Origin: Rhizobium pisi
GTDB taxonomy: Bacteria > Pseudomonadota > Alphaproteobacteria > Rhizobiales > Rhizobiaceae
Assembly: GCF_003938655.1 (NCBI RefSeq)
Contig: NZ_RJJT01000001.1
Location: 1-64,000, forward strand
Length of the DNA stretch: 64,000 nucleotides
Direction: 5' to 3'
A program made the position numbers and the translations under genes. Every line of letters starts with the position of its first letter. Position 1 is the stretch's first letter. A model generated the notes under the pieces. It made no database searches, was not told where the DNA came from, and saw only the letters and a program-made list of their open reading frames with translations. Positions 8,381 through 19,427 of the stretch are shown piece after piece.

Positions 8381-8410
8381 AACTGACCGGCAGGGCATGC
8401 CGTGGCAGTT
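8381..8410 (+). promoter_or_regulatory. Leader hairpin ahead of rpmI
   Basis: Directly after the promoter, AACTG (8381-8385) pairs with CAGTT (8406-8410) and CGGCA (8388-8392) with TGCCG (8398-8402), forming an interrupted stem in the predicted 5' leader. L20 controls its own operon in other bacteria by binding such leaders; a role here is inference. Confidence 0.35.
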
Positions 8411-8553
8411 TCGAATGCTTGCGGGACGGTTCGTCGCCGATGCCGCAGATCAACAACAAACGCTCCCGCACCTTGTTGCGACGGCCGGAGAACCGGACTT
8501 CGCGAGGAGGGCTTTTTGATGAAGCGCGCAGGGAGGACAGAAGGAGTAGCAAA

Positions 8554-8757
8554 ATGCCCAAGATGAAGACGAAGTCCTCTGCCAAGAAGCGGTTCAAGAT
8601 CACCGCAACAGGCAAGGTCAAGGCTGCCGCTGCCGGCAAGCGCCATGGCATGATCAAGCGTACCAACAAGTTCATTCGCGATGCACGTGGCACCATGGTT
8701 CTCGCAGAACCGGATGGCCGCAAGGTTATCAAGAATTACCTGCCGAACGGTCTCTGA
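8554..8757 (+). CDS. rpmI: 50S ribosomal protein L35
   Basis: A 67-residue basic protein with the L35 pattern: [19 protein letters not shown] at the start, [11 protein letters not shown] in the middle and the final KNYLPNG. It is a late-assembling component of the 50S subunit. AAGGAG at 8541-8546 sets the start. It is 38 bases upstream of rplT, forming the usual rpmI-rplT pair. Confidence 0.96.
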   Translation: MPKMKTKSSAKKRFKITATGKVKAAAAGKRHGMIKRTNKFIRDARGTMVLAEPDGRKVIKNYLPNGL

Positions 8758-8795
8758 GACTCGTCCGCGAACGCTAGATTTAAGGAGATCATGAT

Positions 8796-9200
8796 ATGGC
8801 ACGTGTAAAAAGAGGCGTTACCGCCCATGCCAAGCACAAGAAGGTTCTGAAGGCCGCAAAGGGCTTTTACGGCCGCCGCAAGAACACCATCCGTACCGCC
8901 AAGGCCGCTGTCGATCGTTCGAAGCAGTACGCTTACCGCGACCGCAAGGTCAACAAGCGCAATTTCCGTGCGCTCTGGATCCAGCGCATCAACGCTGCTG
9001 TCCGCGAATTCGGCCTGACCTACGGCCGCTTCATCGACGGCCTGAACAAGGCCGGCATCGAAGTCGACCGTAAGGTTCTCTCCGACATGGCGATCCACGA
9101 GCCGGAAGCATTCGGCGCGCTGGTCGGCGCTGCCAAGAAGGCCCTTGAGTATCTCAAGGAAACCGGCACGGCTAACGAGTTTGAAGGCGCGGTTCGTTAA
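8796..9200 (+). CDS. rplT: 50S ribosomal protein L20
   Basis: A 134-residue L20, needed for early 50S assembly. The long basic N-terminal helix ([36 protein letters not shown]) and the globular part ([24 protein letters not shown]) match the family at its usual length, with a slightly extended C-terminus. AAGGAG lies before the start. Transcription should end at the strong hairpin at 9241-9270. Confidence 0.97.
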   Translation: MARVKRGVTAHAKHKKVLKAAKGFYGRRKNTIRTAKAAVDRSKQYAYRDRKVNKRNFRALWIQRINAAVREFGLTYGRFIDGLNKAGIEVDRKVLSDMAIHEPEAFGALVGAAKKALEYLKETGTANEFEGAVR

Positions 9201-9240
9201 CCAGCGCTTCCCAAGCTTGACGCTTTTTTGAATTTTGGGA

Positions 9241-9275
9241 AACCCGCGCTGGTTTGGGCTAGCGCGGGTTTTTCT
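9241..9275 (+). terminator. Terminator after rplT
   Basis: AACCCGCGCT (9241-9250) and AGCGCGGGTT (9261-9270) form a perfect ten-pair stem followed by TTTCTTTCTTT, between rplT and pheS. Confidence 0.85.
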
Positions 9276-9350
9276 TTCTTTATATTCCTTGCGCCGGTCG
9301 GCGCCGCCTGCCTCCCGATCGCCCGCCTGATACTGGACGGAAAGAAGACG

Positions 9351-10433
9351 ATGTCAGATATCGATCAGCTTAAATCCTCTTTGCTTGCCGAAATTGCCGC
9401 CGCTGGCGATGAGCCCGCGCTCGAAGCCGTGCGCGTTTCGGCGCTCGGCAAGAAGGGCTCGGTCTCCGAACTCCTGAAGACGCTCGGCGCCATGACGCCG
9501 GAGGAGCGCCAGACCCGGGGTGCCGCGATCAACGCCCTGAAGAACGAGGTGACGGACGCCATCACCGAGCGCAAATCAGTGCTGAAGGTGGCGGCGGTCA
9601 ATGCCCGTCTGAAGGCCGAAACGGTCGATGTCAGCCTGCCGGTGCGCTCCTCGCCCGCCGAGCGCGGCCGCATCCATCCGATCAGCCAGATCGTCGACGA
9701 GATCACCGCGATCTTCGCCGACATGGGCTTCTCGATCGCCGAAGGCCCCGATATCGAAACCGACTACTATAATTTCACGGCGCTGAACTTCCCCGAAGGC
9801 CACCCGGCTCGCGAGATGCACGACACCTTCTTTTTCAATCCGGATGAGAAGGGCGAGCGCAAGGTGCTGCGCACCCACACCTCGCCGGTGCAGGTGCGAA
9901 CGATGGAATCGCAGAAGCCGCCGATCCGCATCATCATTCCCGGCAAGACCTACCGCCAGGACAGCGACGCCACGCATTCGCCGATGTTCCATCAGGTCGA
10001 AGGCCTGGTCATCGACAAGAAGGCCAATGTCGCCAACATCCGCTGGGTGCTCGAAGAATTCTGCAAGACCTTCTTCGAGGTCGACAGCGTGACGATGCGT
10101 TTCCGCCCGTCTTTCTTCCCCTTCACCGAGCCCTCTTTCGAGGTTGATATCCAGTGCGACCGCTCCGGCCCGATCGTTAAGTTCGGCGAAGGCACCGACT
10201 GGATGGAGATCCTCGGCTGCGGCATGGTCCATCCGAACGTGCTGCGTTACGGCGGGCTTGATCCGGGCGAATATCAGGGTTTTGCCTGGGGCATGGGCCT
10301 CGATCGCATCGCCATGCTGAAATACGGCATGCCCGACCTGCGCGACTTCTTCAACGCCGACGTCCGCTGGATGACGCACTACGGCTTCCGCCCGCTCGAC
10401 ATGCCGACGCTGTTCGGCGGCCTCAGCGCTTGA
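9351..10433 (+). CDS. pheS: Phenylalanine-tRNA ligase alpha subunit
   Basis: A 360-residue class II aminoacyl-tRNA synthetase subunit that activates phenylalanine and charges tRNA-Phe as an alpha2-beta2 enzyme. An N-terminal coiled coil (residues 1-90) precedes the catalytic domain: motif 1 near [10 protein letters not shown], motif 2 around VRTMES and [18 protein letters not shown], and motif 3 in [14 protein letters not shown]. The start follows GGACGGAAAG and removes an upstream in-frame extension reaching to 9228. pheT follows after 16 bases. Confidence 0.95.
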   Translation: MSDIDQLKSSLLAEIAAAGDEPALEAVRVSALGKKGSVSELLKTLGAMTPEERQTRGAAINALKNEVTDAITERKSVLKVAAVNARLKAETVDVSLPVRSSPAERGRIHPISQIVDEITAIFADMGFSIAEGPDIETDYYNFTALNFPEGHPAREMHDTFFFNPDEKGERKVLRTHTSPVQVRTMESQKPPIRIIIPGKTYRQDSDATHSPMFHQVEGLVIDKKANVANIRWVLEEFCKTFFEVDSVTMRFRPSFFPFTEPSFEVDIQCDRSGPIVKFGEGTDWMEILGCGMVHPNVLRYGGLDPGEYQGFAWGMGLDRIAMLKYGMPDLRDFFNADVRWMTHYGFRPLDMPTLFGGLSA

Positions 10434-10449
10434 ACGGAGAATTGAAACG

Positions 10450-12882
10450 ATGAAATTCACGCTCTCCTGGCTGAAAGAGCATCTGGAAACGGATGCCACG
10501 CTCGATGAAATCTGCACCCGCCTCACCCAGATCGGGCTGGAAGTGGAGGATGTCGATGACAAGGCGGCCTTCAAGCCCTTTGTCATTGCAAGGGTTGTCT
10601 CGGCGGAAAAACATCCCCAGGCCGATCGCCTGAAGGTGCTGATGGTCGATACGGGTTCCGGCGCGCCGGTCCAGGTCGTCTGCGGCGCCCCGAATGCGCG
10701 CGCCGGCCTCGTCGGCGCCTTTGCCGCGCCCGGAACCTATGTTCCCGGCATCGACGTGACGCTCGCCGTCGGCAATATCCGCGGCGTCGAAAGCCGCGGC
10801 ATGATGTGCTCCGAAAAGGAGCTTGAGATTTCCGACAACCACGACGGCATCATCGACCTTCCGGACGATGCGCCTATCGGCACCAGCTATGCCAGCTACG
10901 TTCATCTCGATGATCCGGTTATCGAGATCAACCTGACGCCGAACCGCCCGGACTGCACGTCGATCCACGGCATCGCCCGCGATCTCGCAGCCTCCGGCCT
11001 TGGCACGCTAAAGACGCGCCCCGCGCCGTCCTTCGCCGTCGAAGGCGAAACGCCGGTCAAGCTGACGCTCGATCTCGACGATGCAAAGCTTTGCCCGGGC
11101 TTCGGCCTCAGGCTTGTCCGCGGCGTCAAGAACGGCCCGAGCCCGCGCTGGATGCAGCAGCGGCTGCTCGCCATCGGCCTGCGCCCCATCAATGCGCTCG
11201 TCGATATCACCAACTACATGACCTTCGATCAGGGCCGGCCGATGCACGTCTTCGACGCCGCCAAGGTCAAGGGCAACCTGACCGTCCGCCGTGCCGCCGA
11301 AGGCGAAACCGTGCTGGCGCTCGACCAGCGCGAATACAAGCTCGGCCCGAACAACGTCGTCATCTCCGACGAGGACGGCATCGAGTCGATCGGCGGCATC
11401 ATGGGCGGCGAACATTCCGGCTGCGATGAGAACACTGTCGACGTGCTGATCGAGTCCGCTCTTTGGGATCCGATGAACATTGCCAAATCAGGCCGCAGCC
11501 TCGGCATCATCACCGATGCCCGCTACCGCTTCGAACGCGGCGTTGATCCGGAATATATGGTTCCCGGTCTGGAACGCACGACGGAACTGGTTCTGGAACT
11601 CTGCGGCGGCACGGCCGCCAGGGCTGAAGTCGTCGGCTACAAGGGTTACGAGCCGAAGGTCGTCGAGTTTCCGTTTTCCGAGGTCAAGCGCCTGACCGGT
11701 CTCGACATTCCCGCCGAAGAGATGAAGCAGATACTGAGCCGGCTAGGCTTCTCCGTCGCTATGGGCGCCGGCGATGTCGGCTCCTGCTCCGTCGCTGTTC
11801 CCTCCTGGCGCCCCGATGTCGACGGCAAGGCCGATCTCGTCGAAGAGATCATGCGCATTCATGGCGTTGACAACATCAAGCCGGCGCCGCTCGAAAGCCA
11901 TGCTGCTGTCAACGGCCGCATCCTGACGACGTTGCAGATCCGTACGCGCGCTGCCAAGCGCGCGCTTGCCTCGCGCGGCATGCTGGAAGCCGTCACCTGG
12001 TCCTTCATCCCGGAAGATCAGGCAAAGCTCTTTGGTGGTGGTTCTCCGGCTCTCAAGCTTGCCAACCCGATTGCCGCCGAAATGTCGGATATGCGCCCCT
12101 CGCTGCTGCCCGGCCTGCTGACGGCTGCCCAGCGAAACGCCGATAAGGGCTACGGCGACGTGGCAATCTTCGAAGTCTCCGGCACCTACGAAAATGACAC
12201 GCCGGAAGGCCAGCGGCGCGTCGCTGGCGGCATCCGCCGCGGCACGGCCTCGCTGTCAGGCGCCGGCCGCATGTGGTCGAATACGGCCAAGGGCGGCGGC
12301 AAGCCGGTCGACGTCTTCGACGCCAAGGCCGATGCGCTCGCCGTCATCGAAGCTTGCGGCCTGCCGATGGGCAATATCCAGATCGAACAGGGCGGGCCGG
12401 AATGGTATCATCCCGGCCGCTCCGGCACGATCAAGATGGGGCCGAAAGTCGTGCTCGGCTATTTCGGCGAATTCCATCCGCTGACGCTGGAAGCGCTCGA
12501 TGTCTCCGGGGCGCTGTGCGGTTTCGAAGTCTATGTCGACGCCATGCCGGAAGCGAAACGGAAGGCGACGCGCACCAAGCCGGCGCTTGAATTGTCACCT
12601 TTCCAAGTGGTCCGCCGCGACTTCGCCTTCGTCGTCGACAGGACGGTGGAATCAGGCGCTATCATCAAGGCTGCGACGGGCGCCGACCGCAAGCTCATCA
12701 CGGGCGTCAACGTCTTCGACATCTTCGAAGGCGCATCGGTTGGTGAGGGCAAGAAGTCGGTGGCGATCGAGGTTCAGATCCAGCCGGTCGAGCGCACGCT
12801 GACGGACGAGGATTTCGAGGCGCTGACCCAGAAGATCGTGGCGAGCGTGACGAAATTCACCGGCGGCGTGCTGAGAAGCTGA
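10450..12882 (+). CDS. pheT: Phenylalanine-tRNA ligase beta subunit
   Basis: An 810-residue PheT of normal length. In order: N-terminal fold and tRNA-binding (EMAP-like) domain about residues 40-155 ([18 protein letters not shown]), B3/B4 editing domain about 205-380 ([22 protein letters not shown]), B5 domain about 400-475, catalytic-like domain, and the C-terminal anticodon-binding FDX-ACB domain from about 715 ([16 protein letters not shown]). It edits tyrosine mischarged on tRNA-Phe. GGAGA precedes the start; cotranscribed with pheS. Confidence 0.96.
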   Translation: MKFTLSWLKEHLETDATLDEICTRLTQIGLEVEDVDDKAAFKPFVIARVVSAEKHPQADRLKVLMVDTGSGAPVQVVCGAPNARAGLVGAFAAPGTYVPGIDVTLAVGNIRGVESRGMMCSEKELEISDNHDGIIDLPDDAPIGTSYASYVHLDDPVIEINLTPNRPDCTSIHGIARDLAASGLGTLKTRPAPSFAVEGETPVKLTLDLDDAKLCPGFGLRLVRGVKNGPSPRWMQQRLLAIGLRPINALVDITNYMTFDQGRPMHVFDAAKVKGNLTVRRAAEGETVLALDQREYKLGPNNVVISDEDGIESIGGIMGGEHSGCDENTVDVLIESALWDPMNIAKSGRSLGIITDARYRFERGVDPEYMVPGLERTTELVLELCGGTAARAEVVGYKGYEPKVVEFPFSEVKRLTGLDIPAEEMKQILSRLGFSVAMGAGDVGSCSVAVPSWRPDVDGKADLVEEIMRIHGVDNIKPAPLESHAAVNGRILTTLQIRTRAAKRALASRGMLEAVTWSFIPEDQAKLFGGGSPALKLANPIAAEMSDMRPSLLPGLLTAAQRNADKGYGDVAIFEVSGTYENDTPEGQRRVAGGIRRGTASLSGAGRMWSNTAKGGGKPVDVFDAKADALAVIEACGLPMGNIQIEQGGPEWYHPGRSGTIKMGPKVVLGYFGEFHPLTLEALDVSGALCGFEVYVDAMPEAKRKATRTKPALELSPFQVVRRDFAFVVDRTVESGAIIKAATGADRKLITGVNVFDIFEGASVGEGKKSVAIEVQIQPVERTLTDEDFEALTQKIVASVTKFTGGVLRS

Positions 12883-12906
12883 TCCTTACGGGTCTTGCCA
12901 AGCATA

Positions 12907-12933
12907 AAGGACCGGCCGAGATGGCCGGTCTTT
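12907..12933. terminator. Bidirectional terminator after pheT
   Basis: GACCGGCC-GAGAT-GGCCGGTC flanked by AAG and TTT, between pheT and the convergent NTF2-like gene. Confidence 0.8.
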
Positions 12934-12950
12934 CAACCGGTGTCCGTCTT

Positions 12951-13310
12951 TCAACGATGGAGATGGTAGAGCTTGCTGACGATCGTCCATCGACCTTCGA
13001 TCTTCAGCAGCGAGAGATAATCGGTAAAGCGCATTCCGGCGAAATCGTCGGTAACTTTGACGCTGGCCGCATCGCCCTCGACATCGACGCTCTGGATGTC
13101 CATGAAGGGCTGCGTGCCGGGCGGCGCGGGCTCCTCAGCCAGGATCGCCGCGATGAATTCGTCCCGCGTCAGCCATTCGATGGCATTCTGGTAATAGCCG
13201 ATGATCGAGCTTTTGGGGTGAAAGGCCTTTTTCAAGGCTGCCTCGTTGGCGAAGGCCATGCCTTCGACATAGAGATGAACCGTCTGTTCGACTGACTGCC
13301 TGTCCGACAT
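12951..13310 (-). CDS. NTF2-like protein (lumazine-binding-like family)
   Basis: A 119-residue protein with the cone-shaped NTF2/SnoaL fold: an N-terminal helix (VEQTVHLYVEGMAF), then strands ending in FTDYLSLLKIEGRWTIVSKLYH. This pattern (LLKIEGRWTIVSK.Y) is seen in a small family often called putative lumazine-binding proteins. No catalytic residues are diagnostic, so the function is unknown. It is a single gene on the minus strand, convergent with pheT and upstream of a minus-strand aldo/keto reductase end. Confidence 0.7.
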   Translation of the reverse strand: MSDRQSVEQTVHLYVEGMAFANEAALKKAFHPKSSIIGYYQNAIEWLTRDEFIAAILAEEPAPPGTQPFMDIQSVDVEGDAASVKVTDDFAGMRFTDYLSLLKIEGRWTIVSKLYHLHR

Positions 13311-13364
13311 GTTTTCATCCCGTTGCTTGGGATGAAGTTAAATAGCTTCGCCGGCCGCGAAGGC

Positions 13365-13394
13365 AAGCCCGGTCGAGTGCAACCGGCCGGGCTT
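13365..13394 (-). terminator. Terminator after aldo/keto reductase gene
   Basis: AAGCCCGG (13365-13372) and CCGGGCTT (13387-13394) form an eight-pair stem directly after the stop codon of the minus-strand gene at 13401. Confidence 0.6.
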
Positions 13395-13400
13395 CCTGTC

Positions 13401-14492
<1,092 letters not shown>

Positions 14493-14520
14493 CTAACAGC
14501 CTGTTCTATCATTTCGATCA

Positions 14521-15432
14521 ATGAACAGAACACAGCTCTCCCAACTCGCCGTTCTCGCCGCCGTCTCGGAGCATCGCAGCTTCCGGGCTGCGGCCAGAGA
14601 ACTCCTCGTCGCGCCATCGGCGGTCAGCCATGCGATCTCGAGCCTGGAGGAAAGCCTGGGCGTCCGGCTCCTGGCGCGCACCACCCGGAGCGTCGCGCCG
14701 ACGGAGGAGGGCCGCCTGCTTCTCGAAAGGCTCCGCCCGGCGCTCGAGGAGATCGCCGTTGCATTGGAGGCAGTCACCGACGCGCGCGACAAGCCTGCCG
14801 GAAACCTGCGCATCACGGCGCCGCGCTTTGCCTCCGATATCCTGCTCGCCACGCGCCTCGGCGATTTTCTCAATCTCTATCCCGATATCACCCTGGAGAT
14901 CGCCAACGAGGACGGCTTCACCGACATCGTCAAGGAAGGGTTCGACGCCGGCATCCGGCTGGAGGAGAGCCTGGAGGCTGATATGATCGCGGTCAGGATC
15001 TCGCCCAACCTGACGACGGTCATCGCCGCGTCGCCGGAATATTTCGAGCGCTATCCGAAGCCGGAGCATCCCCGCGATCTCGTCCGTCATCGCTGCATCA
15101 AGCGGCGCTTCACCAACGGCTCGATCTATCGCTGGGAATTCGAAAAGGACGGGCAGGAACTGGTCGTGCCGGTCGACGGGCCGCTGATCGTCAGCGAGGA
15201 TCGGCTCGCTCTTCTTGCGGCGCTGAACGGCGCAGGCCTTGCCTATCTCTTCAACATGCGGGTGCATTCCGAACTGGCGGCCGGCAGGCTTGTGCGGGTA
15301 CTGGAGGATTGGTGCGCGCCCTATCCCGGGCCGTATCTTTATTATCCCAGCCGGCGGCAAATGCGGCCGGCGCTGCGCGCCTTCATCGATTTTTTCAGAT
15401 ATGTCGAAAAGGATACGGGCGGGCGGGGCTAG
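14521..15432 (+). CDS. LysR-family transcriptional regulator
   Basis: A 303-residue LTTR. The winged helix-turn-helix occupies residues 5-65 (SFRAAARELLVAPSAVSHAIS, LGVRLLARTTRSV), the linker helix about 65-88, and the periplasmic-binding-protein-like effector domain 92-300, ending in the common LEDWCAPYPGPYLYYPSRRQ. It belongs to the branch (CrgA/DmlR-like) that often controls divergent oxidoreductases; here the aldo/keto reductase starts 124 bases away on the other strand. The effector is unknown. No strong ribosome-binding site is seen before the ATG. Confidence 0.9.
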   Translation: MNRTQLSQLAVLAAVSEHRSFRAAARELLVAPSAVSHAISSLEESLGVRLLARTTRSVAPTEEGRLLLERLRPALEEIAVALEAVTDARDKPAGNLRITAPRFASDILLATRLGDFLNLYPDITLEIANEDGFTDIVKEGFDAGIRLEESLEADMIAVRISPNLTTVIAASPEYFERYPKPEHPRDLVRHRCIKRRFTNGSIYRWEFEKDGQELVVPVDGPLIVSEDRLALLAALNGAGLAYLFNMRVHSELAAGRLVRVLEDWCAPYPGPYLYYPSRRQMRPALRAFIDFFRYVEKDTGGRG

Positions 15433-15449
15433 GACAGCCGCCCGTATCC
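15411..15449. terminator. Bidirectional terminator LysR / DUF892
   Basis: GGATACGGGCGG (15411-15422) and CCGCCCGTATCC (15438-15449) form a perfect twelve-pair stem spanning the LysR stop codon; on the minus strand it is followed by TTTTC. Confidence 0.75.
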
Positions 15450-15458
15450 TTCATTCCG

Positions 15459-15956
15459 TCAGGCAGCTTTCGCCTTCTGGTTTGCCGCCGTGGTGGCAAG
15501 CCGGGAGAGGGTCTTGTCGGTCGCCGTTTCCTCCTGCAGCGTCTGGTCAAGCAGGCTGACGACATCCTTGAGGCCGAGCGTCGCGGCCCAGGTCTTCAGT
15601 GTGCCGTAGCGGGCAATCTCGTAATGTTCGACGGCCTGGGCAGCCGAGATCAGGCCGGCATCCAGCGCCTGCGTGCCCTTGAATTCATCCATGATTTCCT
15701 CGCCCTCGGCGATAATGCCCTGGATCGCCTCGCAGGTCTTGCCCTGGGCGCGTTTGCCGATCTTGTCGAAAACCTGCTGCAGGCGCTCGACCTGGCCTTC
15801 GGTCTCCTCGCGATGCTTCTCGAAGCCCGCCTTCAGTTCGGAGGATTGCGCCGCGCGCGCCATCTTCGGCAGGGCGCGCAGAATTTGCCGCTCGGCAAAA
15901 TAGATGTCCTTCAGCGTGTCGTAGAAGAGATCTTCCAACGTTTTTTCCTTGGCCAT
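15459..15956 (-). CDS. Ferritin-like DUF892 (YciF-type) protein
   Basis: A 165-residue four-helix protein of the DUF892/YciF family. The opening KTLEDLFYDTLKDIYFAERQIL carries the first carboxylate-rich helix; FEKHREETEGQVERL and AVEHYEIARYGTLKTWA supply the E/H di-metal ligands, and the last helix has LLDQTLQEETATDK. Family members are stress-induced and bind di-iron, but their reaction is unknown. The start follows the homologous MAKEKTLEDL; the frame extends to 16106 without family similarity. Confidence 0.85.
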   Translation of the reverse strand: MAKEKTLEDLFYDTLKDIYFAERQILRALPKMARAAQSSELKAGFEKHREETEGQVERLQQVFDKIGKRAQGKTCEAIQGIIAEGEEIMDEFKGTQALDAGLISAAQAVEHYEIARYGTLKTWAATLGLKDVVSLLDQTLQEETATDKTLSRLATTAANQKAKAA

Positions 15957-16104
15957 TTTCTCGATCCTTGTTTTGGGGGAAACCGCGCGAAGCGGCGACA
16001 CATTAAGAAGCGAAGACCACGCAAATTGTTCCCGATCGTTTTCGGGTGGACGGGAAATGCGCCGCAGGCGATGATTCTCAGGTCGACAGTGAGGAGAGAA
16101 AGCC

Positions 16105-16734
16105 ATGCGGAAGCCGGGTTCGATGAAGGGTCTGGAGGATCTCGGCCGCGTGCGGCTGTCACAGAACTTCTTCCTCCGCGATTTCCTGCATTCCGAAATC
16201 GCCGATTTCTACCGCATTCCCAATATCCCCGAGGATCCCGATCTGGCGATCGAGGCGGGCCGCAGGCTCTGCGAGGAATTGTTGGAGCCGCTGGAGGCGA
16301 CGTTCGGGCGTCTGCATATCCGCTCCGGCTATCGTTCGCCTGAGGTCAACAGGTTCGGCAACGAGAACAATCTGAACTGCTCGACCAATGCCGGCACTGC
16401 TGCGCATCACATCTGGGATATGAGGGACTTTTACGGCTGCATGGGCGCTGCGGTCTGTATTGTCGTGCCGTGGCTGGTCGACCGTTACAGCGACGAAAGT
16501 GACTGGCAGCGACTCGCCTGGTGGATCCACGACCACCTGCCTTATGCCTCTGTCTGCTTCTTCCCCAAGCTGTGGGCCTTCAATATCCAGTGGCACGAAC
16601 GGCCGAAACGGGTGATCCAGAGTTATATCAGCCCGCGCGGCATCCTCACCAAGCCGGGCATGGCGAACTGGGAAGGAGACCATTCCGAGTGGTACGAAGG
16701 CTTTCCCGCGCTTACAGCGCCGCGCATCTTCTGA
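16105..16734 (+). CDS. Peptidase M15-like protein
   Basis: A 209-residue protein whose centre resembles zinc D-Ala-D-Ala carboxypeptidases of family M15: LHIRSGYRSPEVN (about residues 71-83), then AAHHIWDMRD (about 98-107) where M15 has its HxxxxxxD ligands, and NIQWHERP near 173 for the last histidine. There is no signal peptide. The start codon overlaps nothing and a GGAGAG precedes it. Function in cell-wall turnover is only inferred, because the spacing of the metal ligands is not the classic one. Confidence 0.55.
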   Translation: MRKPGSMKGLEDLGRVRLSQNFFLRDFLHSEIADFYRIPNIPEDPDLAIEAGRRLCEELLEPLEATFGRLHIRSGYRSPEVNRFGNENNLNCSTNAGTAAHHIWDMRDFYGCMGAAVCIVVPWLVDRYSDESDWQRLAWWIHDHLPYASVCFFPKLWAFNIQWHERPKRVIQSYISPRGILTKPGMANWEGDHSEWYEGFPALTAPRIF

Positions 16735-16743
16735 TTGAAGGAA

Positions 16744-17193
16744 TTATGCCGTGAAGCTGATGCGGTAGCGGATGTGGCCGTCGCTCTCGACATAGCTGTC
16801 GTAGAGCGCCCGGGCTGTCGTGTTCTGCTCGCTCGTATGCCAGTAGAGCCGCGACCAGCCCTTCGCCTTGCAAAGCCCAATGAGATCATCCATCAGCGCC
16901 CGCCCGACGCCTTTGCCCCGCGCATCGGGATCGACGAACAGGTCTTCGAGATAGCAGTCTCTGCCGCGGATCCATGTGCCCTCATGCGTGAGGTAGAGCG
17001 CAAAGCCCATCACCCTGCCATCGACTTCGGCCACTCGCATCGAGATCGCCGAGCCCGGATCGAAGACCCGGCGCCATGTCTGATCGGTGATGTCGGAATC
17101 GACCGTGACTTCGTAAAAGGCGAGATAGCCAGCCCAAAGTTCGCGCCAGCGGGTTTCGTCCTCGGGGCGGGCATCACGTATCGTCACGGTCAT
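16744..17193 (-). CDS. GNAT family N-acetyltransferase
   Basis: A 149-residue GNAT enzyme. The domain shows CYLEDLFVDPDARGKGVGRAL with the acetyl-CoA loop around residues 85-95, and WSRLYWHTSEQNTTARALYDS for the last conserved strand and helix. The acceptor is unknown. GAAGAAGG lies 7-8 bases before the ATG at 17193, favouring it over the ATG at 17199. It follows the aldo/keto reductase gene after 13 bases and is likely in the same transcript. Confidence 0.85.
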   Translation of the reverse strand: MTVTIRDARPEDETRWRELWAGYLAFYEVTVDSDITDQTWRRVFDPGSAISMRVAEVDGRVMGFALYLTHEGTWIRGRDCYLEDLFVDPDARGKGVGRALMDDLIGLCKAKGWSRLYWHTSEQNTTARALYDSYVESDGHIRYRISFTA

Positions 17194-17206
17194 GGGCATC
17201 CCTTCT

Positions 17207-18154
17207 TCAGGCGCCGGCTTCGTCGAGCAGCGCCATCGCGTCATCGGAAAGCGCAAGTGTCGCCGATTTCACCAGGCTTTCAAGCTGCGAAAGGCTGGTG
17301 GCGCTGGCGATCGGCGCCGTCACACCCTTCTTGCGCAGCAGCCAGGCAAGCGAGATTTCCGCGGGCTTTGCGCCGGTCTGGGCTGAAACCTTGTCGAGCG
17401 CCGCAAGAATGCGCAGGCCCTTGTCGTCGAGGTATTGCGAGACGCGGCCCTCGCGTGCGCGGCCTTCCGTGTCGGCCTTGTTGCGGTACTTGCCTGTGAG
17501 GAAACCGGCTGCGAGACTGAAATAGGTGATGACGCCGATGTCTTCCCTGATGCAGAGCTCGGCAAGCGGTCCCTCGAAGCTCGCGCGTTCGTAAAGATTA
17601 TATTCCGGCTGCAGCACGTCGTAACGCGGCAGGCCGGCCTTGCCGGCGGCGTCGAAGGAAGCCTGGAGCAGCTTTGCATCATAGTTCGAGCAGCCGATAG
17701 CGCGGATCTTGCCCTGCTGCTTCAGCTTGGCATAGGCGCCGAGCGTTTCCTCGTGCGGCGTATCGGCATCCGGCCAGTGCGAGAGATAGAGGTCGATGTA
17801 ATCCGTCTGCAGCCGTCGCAGCGAATCTTCGACAGCCTTCAGGATATAGGTCTCCTTCAGCGTCTTCCCCTGTCCCATGTCCGAGCCGACCTTGGTGATG
17901 ATGACGGCCTTGTCGCGGGAAACGTTCGCCTGCTTCAGCCAACGCCCGATGATCTCCTCGGAATCGCCGCCCTTGTTGCCGGGAACCCAGGCGGAATAGA
18001 CATCGGCTGTGTCGATGGTGTTCAAGCCTGCGTCGAAGAAGGCATCGAGCATGGCGAAAGATGTTTTCTCATCGGCCGTCCAGCCGAAAACATTGCCGCC
18101 GAAGACGATCGGCGCGAGTGAAAGACCTGTTTTTCCAAGCCGGCGCATTTCCAT
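17207..18154 (-). CDS. Aldo/keto reductase
   Basis: A 315-residue NADPH-dependent reductase. It has the start MRRLGKTGLSLAPIVFGGNVFGW, catalytic D and Y in IDTADVYSAW, K in IITKVGSD, and H in YLSHWPD, plus ATSLSQLESL for cofactor binding. This subfamily often has broad carbonyl specificity. GGAGAG precedes the chosen start at 18154; the upstream in-frame extension lacks family residues. It is divergent from the Gfo/Idh/MocA gene and upstream of a GNAT gene. Confidence 0.88.
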   Translation of the reverse strand: MEMRRLGKTGLSLAPIVFGGNVFGWTADEKTSFAMLDAFFDAGLNTIDTADVYSAWVPGNKGGDSEEIIGRWLKQANVSRDKAVIITKVGSDMGQGKTLKETYILKAVEDSLRRLQTDYIDLYLSHWPDADTPHEETLGAYAKLKQQGKIRAIGCSNYDAKLLQASFDAAGKAGLPRYDVLQPEYNLYERASFEGPLAELCIREDIGVITYFSLAAGFLTGKYRNKADTEGRAREGRVSQYLDDKGLRILAALDKVSAQTGAKPAEISLAWLLRKKGVTAPIASATSLSQLESLVKSATLALSDDAMALLDEAGA

Positions 18155-18348
18155 GACGCTCTCCAAAATGGTGAAATGATTGAAATTGCGGAAACGGCAG
18201 AACGCCGTCTCGGAGCATGATGTTCCGGCGTAACCTAGCGCGATCCCGGCATCAGGGAAACCAAACTTCCGTGATTTCGGGTCGCGCCATTGCGCCGTTG
18301 CGGAGGCCTGAATATGGTTCGCCGACATCAGCTTTGGGAGATTGGATC

Positions 18349-19335
18349 ATGTTGCGCTTCGGTATCATTTCAACGGCGAAGATCGGCCGCGACAATGTCG
18401 TTCCAGCAATCCAGGATGCGGAGAACTGCGTCGTCACAGCGATTGCGAGCCGCGATCTCGCGCGTGCAAGGGAGATGGCGGACCGCTTCTCGGTGCCGCA
18501 TGCCTTCGGCTCCTATGAGGAGATGCTGGCCTCCGACACCATCGACGCCGTCTATATCCCCCTGCCGACCTCGCAGCATATCGAATGGTCGATCAATGCA
18601 GCCGATGCCGGCAAGCATGTGCTCTGTGAAAAGCCGCTGGCGCTGAAAGCAGCCGATATCGACGACGTGATCGCCGCCCGCGACCGCAACCGGGTCGTGG
18701 TCACCGAAGCCTATATGGTCACCTATTCCCCGGTCTGGCAGAAGGTGCGCGCGCTGATCGACGAGGGCGCGATCGGTTCGCTCCGGCATGTGCAGGGCGC
18801 CTTTACCTATTTCAACCGCGATCCCGCCAATATGCGCAACGTTCCCGAGCTTGGCGGCGGCGGCCTTCCCGATATCGGCGTCTATCCCGTCATGAGCACT
18901 CGCTTTTCCACCGGCAAGGAGCCGCTCTGGGTTCAGGCGATCACCGAGCGCGATCCGGACTTCGGCACGGATGTCTATTCGAGCGTCAAAGCCGACTTCG
19001 GCGATTTCGAGCTAAGCTTCTATATCTCGACGCAGATGGCGAACCGCCAGGTCATGGTCTTCCACGGCACCGACGGTTACATCGAGGTCAAGTCGCCGTT
19101 CAATGCCAATCGCTGGGGCCCCGAGGAGATTGAGCTCGCCGACCGCAGCCACAATGAATCGCGCATTTTCCGCTTCCAGGACAGCCGCCAGTACCGGCGT
19201 GAGGTCGAGGCCTTCGCCCGGGCGGTGAAGAACGGCAAGGAAGAGATCGTCACGCTCGAAAATTCGAAGCTGAACCAGAAGGTGATCGACGCGATCTATC
19301 GCGCCAGTGAGAGGGACGGCTGGGAAGCCGTCTAG
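18349..19335 (+). CDS. Gfo/Idh/MocA-family oxidoreductase
   Basis: A 328-residue NAD(P)-dependent dehydrogenase. The N-terminal Rossmann domain starts [18 protein letters not shown]; the EKPLAL motif (about residues 92-97) marks the cofactor and substrate site; the C-terminal alpha/beta domain contains [13 protein letters not shown]. Members oxidise or reduce sugars and their derivatives, so a sugar or polyol substrate is likely. GGGAG precedes the start. The stop codon overlaps the first base of a palindromic repeat, and the gene converges on the gtrA-like gene. Confidence 0.87.
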   Translation: MLRFGIISTAKIGRDNVVPAIQDAENCVVTAIASRDLARAREMADRFSVPHAFGSYEEMLASDTIDAVYIPLPTSQHIEWSINAADAGKHVLCEKPLALKAADIDDVIAARDRNRVVVTEAYMVTYSPVWQKVRALIDEGAIGSLRHVQGAFTYFNRDPANMRNVPELGGGGLPDIGVYPVMSTRFSTGKEPLWVQAITERDPDFGTDVYSSVKADFGDFELSFYISTQMANRQVMVFHGTDGYIEVKSPFNANRWGPEEIELADRSHNESRIFRFQDSRQYRREVEAFARAVKNGKEEIVTLENSKLNQKVIDAIYRASERDGWEAV

Positions 19336-19382
19336 CGCATAACCCCGAAAATCGGAATCAATTTTAGGAAAGGATTATGCGC
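19335..19382. repeat. Rhizobium-type palindromic repeat, copy 2
   Basis: The element starts GCGCATAA (19335-19342) and ends TTATGCGC (19375-19382), with a CCCGAAAATCGGAAT core. I recognise this class as a high-copy intergenic palindrome in Rhizobium. It lies between convergent genes and overlaps the upstream stop codon. Confidence 0.65.
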
Positions 19383-19427
19383 CGTTTCAAAGTGCTGGAG
19401 CGTCTCATTGGACGCGCGGCGCACTCG

